Assembly: GCF_017355985.1 (NCBI RefSeq)
Contig: NZ_JAFIQU010000015.1
Location: 1 to 64,000 of the forward strand
Length of the DNA stretch: 64,000 bases
From: Arenibaculum pallidiluteum
GTDB taxonomy: Bacteria; Pseudomonadota; Alphaproteobacteria; Azospirillales; Azospirillaceae
Direction of reading: 5' to 3'
The notes under the pieces were generated by a model that was not told where the DNA came from, did no database searches, and worked only from the letters and a program-made list of their open reading frames with translations. Below, piece by piece: positions 57,926-64,000 of the stretch (positions are counted from its first letter, which is position 1; each line of letters opens with the position of its first letter). Made by a program: the position numbers and the translations under genes.

Positions 57926-57949
57926 CCGGGGTGCCGCGTGGCACCCCGG
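57926..57949 (+). promoter_or_regulatory. Intercistronic hairpin between ytfQ and ytfR
   Basis: CCGGGGTGCC (57926-57935) pairs with GGCACCCCGG (57940-57949) around GCGT, a perfect 10-base stem without T-run. Such hairpins after the binding-protein gene protect its mRNA and limit read-through, so the binding protein is made in excess over the membrane parts. Confidence 0.65.
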
Positions 57950-57977
57950 CCATGCCGCGCCGGCGCGAGGAGCTTCC

Positions 57978-59489
57978 ATGACCGGGCCGGCGGATACGCC
58001 GCCCCTGCTGCGCATCGAGGGGCTGGTGAAGCGGTTCCCGGGCGTGCTGGCCCTGGATCACGTCGATTTCACCCTGCGCGCCGGCGAGGTGCACGGGCTG
58101 CTGGGCGAGAACGGCGCCGGCAAGTCCACCCTGATCAAGACGCTGACGGGGGTCCATCCGCGGGACGCCGGCACCATCCGGATGGACGGGGCCGAGATCG
58201 CGCCGCGCGACGTGGCCGATGCCCAGCGCCTGCGCATCGGCACGGTCTATCAGGAGGTGAACCTCCTTCCCAACCTGTCGGTGGCGCAGAACCTGTTCCT
58301 CGGGCGCGAGCCCATGCGTTTCGGATTCGTGGACGGCCGCGCCATGCGCCGCGCCGCCCGCGAGATCATGCGCGGCTACGGCCTCGACCTGGATCCCGCC
58401 ACGCCGCTGGGCCAGTTCTCGGTGGCGGTCCAGCAGATCGTGGCCATCGCCCGCGCCGTCGACCTGTCGGCGCGTGTCCTGATCCTGGACGAGCCCACCG
58501 CCAGCCTGGACGCGCAGGAGGTCGCCCAACTCTTCGCGACCATGCGCCTGCTGAAGGCCCGGGGCATCGGCATCGTCTTCATCACCCATTTCCTGGATCA
58601 GGTCTACGCCGTCTGCGACCGGATCACGGTGCTGCGCAACGGCCGTCTGGTCGGCGAGCGCGCCATCGCCGACCTGCCGCGCCTGGAGTTGGTCTCCATG
58701 ATGCTCGGCCGCGAGCTGGCCGAGGAGGAGCGCCAGACCGCCCGCGCCGCGCCGCCTTCCGGCGGACCGCCGCTGGTGGCCTTCAAGGGCTACGGCCGGC
58801 GCGGTTATCTGGAGCCCTTCGATCTTGAGATCAGAGCGGGCGAGGTCGTCGGCGTGGCGGGGCTGCTGGGCTCCGGCCGGACGGAGACGGCGAAGCTCGC
58901 CTTCGGTGCCGAGCGCGCCGGGACCGGCGCGGTCGCGGTCGCGGGGACCGCAGCGCGGCTGCGCTCGCCGCGTGACGCTGCCCGGCTGGGCTTCGGCTAC
59001 TGTCCCGAGGACCGCAAGACCGAAGGGATCGTCGGCGAGCTGTCGGTGCGCGAGAACATCGTCCTCGCGCTCCAGGCACGGCGCGGCTGGCTGGCCCCGC
59101 TGCCCAGGCGCGAGCAGGACGAGATCGTCGCGCGCTTCGTGCGGCTGCTGGACATCCGCGCGGCCGACACCGAGCGGCCGATCCAGACCTTGTCGGGCGG
59201 CAATCAGCAGAAGGCCCTGCTGGCCCGCTGGCTCGCAACCGAGCCGCGCTTCCTGATCCTGGACGAGCCCACCCGGGGCATCGACGTGGGCGCCCACGCG
59301 GAGATCATCCGCCTGATCAACAGGCTCCGGGCCAATGGGCTGGCCCTGATGGTGATATCGTCCGAGCTCGAGGAAATCGTCGCCTACAGCCGCCGAGTGG
59401 TCGTCCTGCGCGACCGTCGCCATGTTGCCGAACTGGACGGCGAGGTCAGCGTCGAGCGCATCATGACCGCCATCGCGGCCAGCGCCTGA
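57978..59489 (+). CDS. ytfR: Sugar ABC importer ATPase, YtfR type
   Basis: A 503-residue protein with two fused ATP-binding domains. Domain 1 has Walker A GENGAGKST (about 43-51) and the degenerate signature FSVAVQQIVAIARA with Walker B ILILDEPTAS. Domain 2 has a modified Walker A, GLLGSGRTET, with intact signature LSGGNQQKALLARW and FLILDEPTRG. This is the usual pattern of ribose-type importers, where one site is degenerate. It energises uptake by YtfT and YjfF. It begins 28 bases after the intercistronic hairpin and is followed by ytfT after 10 bases. Confidence 0.94.
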   Translation: MTGPADTPPLLRIEGLVKRFPGVLALDHVDFTLRAGEVHGLLGENGAGKSTLIKTLTGVHPRDAGTIRMDGAEIAPRDVADAQRLRIGTVYQEVNLLPNLSVAQNLFLGREPMRFGFVDGRAMRRAAREIMRGYGLDLDPATPLGQFSVAVQQIVAIARAVDLSARVLILDEPTASLDAQEVAQLFATMRLLKARGIGIVFITHFLDQVYAVCDRITVLRNGRLVGERAIADLPRLELVSMMLGRELAEEERQTARAAPPSGGPPLVAFKGYGRRGYLEPFDLEIRAGEVVGVAGLLGSGRTETAKLAFGAERAGTGAVAVAGTAARLRSPRDAARLGFGYCPEDRKTEGIVGELSVRENIVLALQARRGWLAPLPRREQDEIVARFVRLLDIRAADTERPIQTLSGGNQQKALLARWLATEPRFLILDEPTRGIDVGAHAEIIRLINRLRANGLALMVISSELEEIVAYSRRVVVLRDRRHVAELDGEVSVERIMTAIAASA

Positions 59490-59499
59490 GGGCCCCCGC

Positions 59500-60510
59500 A
59501 TGCCGATGCCCGCCGGCCTCACCCCATCCAGGAGCCTGCCGCAGATCGCGGCGCTCGTCGTCGTGCTGCTGGCCAACTGGATGGTCTTCCCGGATTTCTT
59601 CCAGGTGCGCCTGCAGGATGGCCGGCTGTTCGGCAGCGTGATCGACGTGCTGAACCGCGGCGCCCCGGTGGCGCTGCTGGCGCTCGGCATGACGCTGGTG
59701 ATCGCGACGCGCGGGGTCGACCTGTCGGTCGGCGCCGTCATGGCGATCGCCGGGGCCACCGCGGCGACGCTGACCGCCTCGGGTCACGGCCTGGGCGTGG
59801 TGGTGCCGGCAGCGCTTGGCGTCGGGCTCGTCTGCGGGCTGTGGAACGGGCTGCTGGTCGCCGTGCTTGAGATCCAGCCCATCGTGGCCACGCTGATCCT
59901 GATGGTGGCCGGGCGCGGCATCGCCCAGCTGATCACCGAGGGGCAGATCGTCACCTTCGTGAGCCCGGCGCTCGCCGCCATCGGCAGCGGCTCGCTGCTC
60001 GCGGTGCCCATGCCGGTGGTGATCTGCCTGGGCATGCTGCTGTTGACCGCGCTGCTCGTGCGGGGAACGGCGCTCGGCCTCATGATCGAGGCCACCGGGC
60101 TGAACCGCCTCGCCAGCTTCTATTCCGGCGTCGACACGCGGGCCGTGGGGATCCTCGTCTATGTCTGGTGCGGGTTGTGCGCCGCCGTGGCCGGGCTGAT
60201 CGTGACCGCCGACATCCGGGGGGCCGATGCCAACAATGCGGGGCTCTGGCTGGAGCTGGACGCGATCCTCGCCGTCGTTGTCGGCGGCACCTCGCTCTTC
60301 GGAGGGCGGTTCAGCCTCGTGCTCTCGGTCGTCGGGGCGCTGATCATCCAGGCCATGAACACGGGCATCCTGCTGAGCGGGTTGAAGCCCGAGTTCAACC
60401 TGATCGTGAAGGCGCTGGTCGTGCTCGCGGTGCTGCTGCTCCAGTCGCCGGCGCTCGGCATGCCCAGGCTGCGGCTTCCCGTCGTCCGGGCCCGGAGGAC
60501 CCGCCCGTGA
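59500..60510 (+). CDS. ytfT: Sugar ABC importer permease, YtfT type
   Basis: A 336-residue inner-membrane permease with about ten hydrophobic helices. It starts MPMPAGLTPSRSLPQIAALVVVLLANWM, and the conserved GMTLVIATRGVDLSVGAVMAIAGATAATL block (about 65-93) and VGGTSLFGGRFSLVLSVVGALII block are typical of ribose-family permeases. It pairs with YjfF to form the channel. Its last four bases overlap the yjfF start (GTGA), so the two permeases are made together. The protein is normal in length. Confidence 0.93.
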   Translation: MPMPAGLTPSRSLPQIAALVVVLLANWMVFPDFFQVRLQDGRLFGSVIDVLNRGAPVALLALGMTLVIATRGVDLSVGAVMAIAGATAATLTASGHGLGVVVPAALGVGLVCGLWNGLLVAVLEIQPIVATLILMVAGRGIAQLITEGQIVTFVSPALAAIGSGSLLAVPMPVVICLGMLLLTALLVRGTALGLMIEATGLNRLASFYSGVDTRAVGILVYVWCGLCAAVAGLIVTADIRGADANNAGLWLELDAILAVVVGGTSLFGGRFSLVLSVVGALIIQAMNTGILLSGLKPEFNLIVKALVVLAVLLLQSPALGMPRLRLPVVRARRTRP

Positions 60511-61484
60511 GCCGCCGCTTCATGCCGCTCGCCGCGACGCTGGCCGTGCTCATCGCGGGGACGCTGTTCTGCGCGTTGCAGTTCCCGAACTTCGCGTCGA
60601 CCCGGGTGCTCGGGAACCTCCTGACCGACAACGCCTTCGTCGGAATCGCCGCGGTCGGGATGACCTTCGTGATCCTGTCGGGCGGGATCGACCTGTCGGT
60701 GGGATCGGTGATCGCCTTCACCACCGTGTTCCTGGCGGTCGCGATCGAGCAGCTCGGCATTCCACCCTTCCTGGCCTTCGCCCTGGTGCTCGCCATCGCG
60801 GGCCTGTTCGGGGCGGCCATGGGCGCTCTGATCCACTGGTTCCGGCTGCCGCCCTTCATCGTGACCCTGGCCGGCATGTTCCTCGCACGCGGGGCAAGCT
60901 TCCTGCTCACCACGGATTCGATCCCCGTGAACCACCCGCTCTACGGCGAACTCGGCGACGTGGCGATCCGCATGGCGGGGGGTGGGCGGCTCAGCCTGGT
61001 CGCCATGGTGATGCTGGCGGTCTTCGCGGCGGGCATGGTTCTGGCCCACCTGACGCGGTTCGGCGCCAATGTCTACGCCATCGGCGGCAACCGCGTCTCG
61101 GCCGAGCTGATGGGCGTTCCGATCGCGCGCACCACGGTCGGGATCTACATGCTGTCCAGTACGCTGGCCGGGCTCGCGGGGATCGTCTTCTCGCTCTACA
61201 CCTCGGCCGGCTACTCGCTGGCGGCAACGGGAGTGGAGCTGGACACCATCGCCGCCGTGGTGATCGGCGGGACGCTGCTGACGGGCGGGCAGGGCTACGT
61301 GTTCGGGACCTTCATCGGGATCCTGATCCAGGGGCTGATCCAGACCTACATCACATTCGACGGGACGCTCAGCAGCTGGTGGACGAAGATCGCGGTCGGC
61401 GTCCTGCTCTTCGCCTTCATCGTGCTCCAGCGCGTGCTGATCCTCGGCTGGTCCGCCCGCCCGGCCACCGTCGCCCGCGTCTGA
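60507..61484 (+). CDS. yjfF: Sugar ABC importer permease, YjfF type
   Basis: A 325-residue permease homologous to YtfT. Blocks GMTFVILSGGIDLSVGSVIAFTTVF (about 50-74), LPPFIVTLAGMFLARGASFLL and VVIGGTLLTGGQGYVFGTFIGILI are the family landmarks. The GTG start overlaps the ytfT stop by four bases, with GGAGG about 9 bases upstream. It is the last gene of the operon. No sugar kinase or dehydrogenase gene follows, so the imported sugar is processed by enzymes encoded elsewhere, or by the dehydrogenase pair at 28.6 kb (speculative). Confidence 0.93.
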   Translation: MSRRFMPLAATLAVLIAGTLFCALQFPNFASTRVLGNLLTDNAFVGIAAVGMTFVILSGGIDLSVGSVIAFTTVFLAVAIEQLGIPPFLAFALVLAIAGLFGAAMGALIHWFRLPPFIVTLAGMFLARGASFLLTTDSIPVNHPLYGELGDVAIRMAGGGRLSLVAMVMLAVFAAGMVLAHLTRFGANVYAIGGNRVSAELMGVPIARTTVGIYMLSSTLAGLAGIVFSLYTSAGYSLAATGVELDTIAAVVIGGTLLTGGQGYVFGTFIGILIQGLIQTYITFDGTLSSWWTKIAVGVLLFAFIVLQRVLILGWSARPATVARV

Positions 61485-61565
61485 GGGGCGGCGGGCCGAG
61501 GACGCCGCTCACCCCCGCGTCCGGGCAGAACGCAGAGGCGGCGCAGGTTCGGATCCAGAAGCAGC

Positions 61566-62465
61566 TCAGCGGGACGTCTCCGCGGATCGCAGCCGGTCGG
61601 CGAGCCAGTCGATGAAGACCCTGAGCCGCGATGGGAGATGGCGGCTCTGCGGATAGAGTACCGACACCGGCATCGGCGGCGGCGGGAAATCCTCCAGCAC
61701 CGGCACGAGCTGTCGGGCCGCGATCTGGTGCTCGACGCGGTAGCGCGGAACCTGGAACAGCCCCAGCCCGGCGACGCCGGACGCCGTGTAGATCTCCGCG
61801 CCCTGGACGACGATGTCGTAGGGCAGCGGGACCTCCCACCTCCGGCCGTCCCTCTCGAACTCCAGGGGATAGGGCCGTCCCGTCGCGGAGGCCAGATAGG
61901 CGACCATCCGGTGGCCATCGAGCGCGTCCGGCGTCGCTGGGATGCCATGGCGTTCGAGATAGGCCGGGCTCGCCAGGGTCGCCTGCTTCAAGGCAGCGAT
62001 GCGGCGGCCGGTCAGGGAGGAATCCGAGAGCTCGCCGGCCCGCACGACGCAGTCGACCCCCTCGGTGATGAGGTCGACCATCCTGTCCCCCTCGCTGAGG
62101 GTAAGCGCGATCCCGGGATAGCGCGCGATGAACTCGGGCAGCCCCGGCAGGACGAAGAACCGGGCGATGGTGCCCTGCATGTCCACCCGGAGCGGGCCCC
62201 GGGGCTCGGCGTTCCTGAAGATGCTCTCCGCATCGTCGAGGTCCGCGAGGATCCGCAGGCAACGCTCGTGGTAGAGCGCGCCATCGAGCGTCGGCCTGAC
62301 GATGCGGGTCGTCCGCTCGAGCAGCCGCGCGCCGAGATCCGCCTCCAGGCGCTGGATCGCATGGGTCGCGGTGGCGCGCGGAACCTGCAGGTCCCGAGCG
62401 GCCTGCGCGAAGCTCCCGCGCTCCACGATCCTGACAAACAGCCGCATGACGTCGATGCGATCCAT
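61566..62465 (-). CDS. LysR-family regulator divergent from tautomerase and SDR genes
   Basis: A 299-residue regulator of the CrgA-like subgroup. HTH: VMRLFVRIVERGSFAQAARDLQVPRATATHAIQRLEADLG (residues 5-44), followed by the substrate domain with GPLRVDMQGTIARFFVLPGLPEF (about 92-114) and SGVAGLGLFQVPRYRVEH. It is related in pattern to the regulator at 20729. It is divergent from a tautomerase and two short-chain dehydrogenase genes, which are probable targets. Its C-terminal end converges with yjfF. The start ATG is at the edge of a 358-base regulatory gap. Confidence 0.9.
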   Translation of the reverse strand: MDRIDVMRLFVRIVERGSFAQAARDLQVPRATATHAIQRLEADLGARLLERTTRIVRPTLDGALYHERCLRILADLDDAESIFRNAEPRGPLRVDMQGTIARFFVLPGLPEFIARYPGIALTLSEGDRMVDLITEGVDCVVRAGELSDSSLTGRRIAALKQATLASPAYLERHGIPATPDALDGHRMVAYLASATGRPYPLEFERDGRRWEVPLPYDIVVQGAEIYTASGVAGLGLFQVPRYRVEHQIAARQLVPVLEDFPPPPMPVSVLYPQSRHLPSRLRVFIDWLADRLRSAETSR

Positions 62466-62823
62466 CCCCCGGCCCGTCGCTGATTGTTACGCCTCCGGAA
62501 ATGGAGAGTCCCAGTTATGGCCTCTCTACCGCCGGTCTCCATAGCGGATACCTTATTCGCCAAGAGCAGCGACGGAGGAAGCCCCGAATGGCGGAGATGA
62601 ACAGCCATCCAGCGTTGTCGCCTCGCCCGGCCGGCGGCATCTCCCCGGCCCGGCGCAGTCGCCATTCCTGCGAGCGTGCAGAGCCGGTGGTCCTTCCCCT
62701 GCCCCAAGATCAGTGATCCGACAGCGCCATCCGATTCCCGCAGCTGCGGGGACTCGATGGCTCCTAGATCTCCGTTCGACGAGTCGATTCGACCCTTTCA
62801 ACGAACCGAGAGGAGCGAAGATT
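62466..62823 (+). promoter_or_regulatory. Divergent control region between lysR and the tautomerase gene
   Basis: No gene is supported in these 358 bases. Bases 62475-62570 are AT-richer, with ATTGTTACG, CTCC-GGAAAT-GGAG symmetry near 62490-62505 and GGATACCTTATTCG near 62545, a likely LysR-binding and promoter area. A purine-rich GAGAGGAG just before 62824 is the ribosome site of the tautomerase gene. Confidence 0.45.
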
Positions 62824-63048
62824 ATGCCGTTCGCGAACTACATGTTCCCCCAAGGCATGCTGACCGCGGAACAGAAGGAAGAGATCATCCACAAGACTAC
62901 GGCGATCTTCGCCGAGTACTTCGGCGAGGATGTTCGCTCCCACACCATGCTCCTTGTCGACGAGGTCGTCGATGGCGGCTGGGGCCGCGCCGACGAGACC
63001 TTCACCATCGCCAGGATGCAGGAGATGCAGAAGCGGAACTCCGGCTGA
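62824..63048 (+). CDS. 4-oxalocrotonate tautomerase-family protein
   Basis: A 74-residue protein. Its second residue is proline (MPFANYMFPQGML), which becomes the catalytic N-terminal Pro1 after methionine removal in this superfamily. LTAEQKEEIIHKTTAIFAEYFGEDVRSHTMLLVDEVVDGGWG is the typical helix-strand order. Such enzymes keto-enol isomerise small unsaturated acids or dehalogenate; the substrate is unknown. It precedes two short-chain dehydrogenase genes and is divergent from a LysR gene, so it belongs to a small inducible pathway. GAGGAG lies 7 bases before the ATG. Confidence 0.85.
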   Translation: MPFANYMFPQGMLTAEQKEEIIHKTTAIFAEYFGEDVRSHTMLLVDEVVDGGWGRADETFTIARMQEMQKRNSG

Positions 63049-63122
63049 TCGACTGCCCGGGGGCGACCCCGAGGGCAGCGCCTCGCCGTTCGATGGAGCA
63101 ACACAGCAGGGGAAGCAGACAC

Positions 63123-63872
63123 ATGGCGAATCCGACGAACTCTTCGTCCAGGGCCGCGATCGTCACGGGGGCGTCCCGCGGGATCGGGGCCGCCATCGCC
63201 CGGCGCCTGGCCGGCGACGGCTTCCAGGTCGTCGTCAACTATGCCGGCAGCGCCGGCCCGGCCGCCGAGGTGGTCGAGGAGATCGAGAAGGCGGGCGGCC
63301 GGGCCATCTCGGTCCAGGCCGATGTCAGCGACCCGCAGGCGGTGACGCGGCTGTTCGACGCCGCCGAGGCGGCCTATGGCGGCGTCGACGTGCTGGTGAA
63401 CAACGCAGGCATCATGAAGCTGATGCCCGTGGCCGAGACCGACGACGCGACCTTCGACCAGACCATCGCCATCAACCTCAAGGGCACCTTCAACGGCCTT
63501 CGCGAGGCTGCGAGGCGGCTGCGCGACGGCGGCCGCATCGTGAGCTTCTCCACCAGCGTCGTGGGGCTCTATCAGCCGACCTATGGCGTCTATGCGGCCA
63601 CGAAGGCGGCGGTCGAGGCGCTGACCCATATCCTCGCAAAGGAGCTCGGCCCCCGCGGGATCAGGGTCAACGCGGTTGCGCCCGGCCCGGTCGCCACGGA
63701 GCTTTTCCTGAAGGGCAAGGACGAGGCCGCGCTGGACCGCGCCAGGCAGATGATCCCGCTCGGCCGCCTGGGCGAGGCGGAGGACATCGCCCGGGTCGTC
63801 TCCCTGCTCGCGGGGCCCGACAGCGGCTGGATCAACGGCCAGGTCGTGCGGGTGAACGGCGGCGCGGTCTGA
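63123..63872 (+). CDS. Short-chain dehydrogenase/reductase (classical SDR)
   Basis: A 249-residue NAD(P)-dependent enzyme. The cofactor motif is VTGASRGIGAAIARRL (about 14-29), with NNAG in VLVNNAGIMKL. The catalytic residues are Ser in VSFSTSVVGL and the YAATKAAVE motif (Tyr and Lys), followed by NAVAPGPVATELF. All catalytic residues are present. It lies between the tautomerase and another SDR gene in one direction and is probably regulated by the divergent LysR protein. The substrate is unknown. Confidence 0.92.
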   Translation: MANPTNSSSRAAIVTGASRGIGAAIARRLAGDGFQVVVNYAGSAGPAAEVVEEIEKAGGRAISVQADVSDPQAVTRLFDAAEAAYGGVDVLVNNAGIMKLMPVAETDDATFDQTIAINLKGTFNGLREAARRLRDGGRIVSFSTSVVGLYQPTYGVYAATKAAVEALTHILAKELGPRGIRVNAVAPGPVATELFLKGKDEAALDRARQMIPLGRLGEAEDIARVVSLLAGPDSGWINGQVVRVNGGAV

Positions 63873-63884
63873 GGAGCGGGAGCC

Positions 63885-64000
63885 ATGAAGCAGGTCGTTT
63901 TGATCACCGGCGCGTCGAGCGGTTTCGGCCGCCTGATGGCCAATGCGCTGGCCGCGTCCGGCCACACCGTCTATGCGTCCATGCGCGATCTCGGCGGCAG
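63885..64000 (+). CDS. Short-chain dehydrogenase/reductase (partial, cut by window end)
   Basis: The visible N-terminus reads MKQVVLITGASSGFGRLMANALAASG.. and HTVYASMRDLGG. It shows the SDR cofactor motif TGASSGFG. The gene starts 12 bases after the previous SDR stop, with GGAGCGGGAG before the ATG, so it is in the same operon. The SGFGR variant is common in SDRs that act on larger substrates. The rest lies beyond base 64000. Confidence 0.85.
   Translation, partial: MKQVVLITGASSGFGRLMANALAASGHTVYASMRDLGG

Noticed and set aside
57678-59759. 693-codon minus-strand frame opposite ytfR
   Set aside because: Antisense shadow of a well-defined ABC ATPase.
1-64000. tRNA, rRNA, CRISPR arrays or insertion sequences
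   Set aside because: No cloverleaf with a TTCGA-type loop in context, no rRNA-like conserved block, no spaced repeats and no transposase motifs or terminal repeats were found by reading.

Overview
The window is GC-rich chromosomal DNA whose gene content points to an alphaproteobacterium, probably a member of Rhodospirillales. The signs are a class I lysyl-tRNA synthetase, a DUF1127 protein divergent from a LysR regulator, a GTTC-N7-GTTC LexA box, host S24 regulators, a complete ytfQRT-yjfF type sugar importer, and strong GC bias at third codon positions. That bias produces many long antisense open frames, which are left out here. No rRNA, tRNA, insertion sequence or CRISPR array was seen.

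Positions 117-19136 hold a compact P22-type (podovirus-like) prophage. Reading leftward from a control region at 17.5 kb, the minus strand encodes a DUF6456-like protein, an unknown protein, small and large terminase, portal, scaffold, coat protein, head-tail adaptor, several small virion proteins, tail-fibre and glycine-rich adhesin genes, a tail hub protein, a gp13-like protein, a candidate ejection protein, a small coiled-coil membrane protein, an N-acetylmuramidase and a three-helix holin. A methyltransferase cargo gene faces the other way inside the tail region, next to a small remnant that looks like a glycosyltransferase. The control region holds an S24 repressor gene (17592-18341) and three matching 18-bp operators. 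It also holds an 81-codon gene whose promoter region carries an alphaproteobacterial SOS box. No integrase, replication gene or antiterminator is visible, so the element looks like a particle-making cassette under one repressor.

Positions 19.3-36.7 kb are mixed host genes: an ABM monooxygenase, a ChaC glutathione-degrading enzyme, and a LysR gene followed by an unusual esterase-like gene and a MexEF-type RND pump. Then come two lipoproteins, an alcohol dehydrogenase/Gfo-Idh pair, a second S24 regulator, a RES-Xre toxin-antitoxin pair with its own operators, and a DUF1127/LysR divergent pair. A gene-poor stretch and several small genes follow.

Positions 36.9-54.9 kb are mainly housekeeping and transport genes: an AEC carrier, a histidine kinase with response regulator, a DinG-like helicase, an iron alcohol dehydrogenase, monofunctional transglycosylase mtgA, a CDF metal exporter, rhlE and infA, an unknown 356-residue protein, class I lysK, and a Gdx/SugE guanidinium exporter preceded by a candidate guanidine-II riboswitch. 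A Tat-exported metallo-beta-lactamase-fold protein, a SPOUT RNA methyltransferase and a double-ACT protein close this part. Several promoters here sit so close to the start codon that the transcripts are probably leaderless.

Positions 55.1-64.0 kb carry a tyrosyl-tRNA synthetase gene broken by a one-base frameshift, with an RBS-sequestering leader hairpin. After it come the ytfQ-ytfR-ytfT-yjfF operon, and a LysR regulator divergent from a tautomerase and two short-chain dehydrogenases, the last cut by the window edge.
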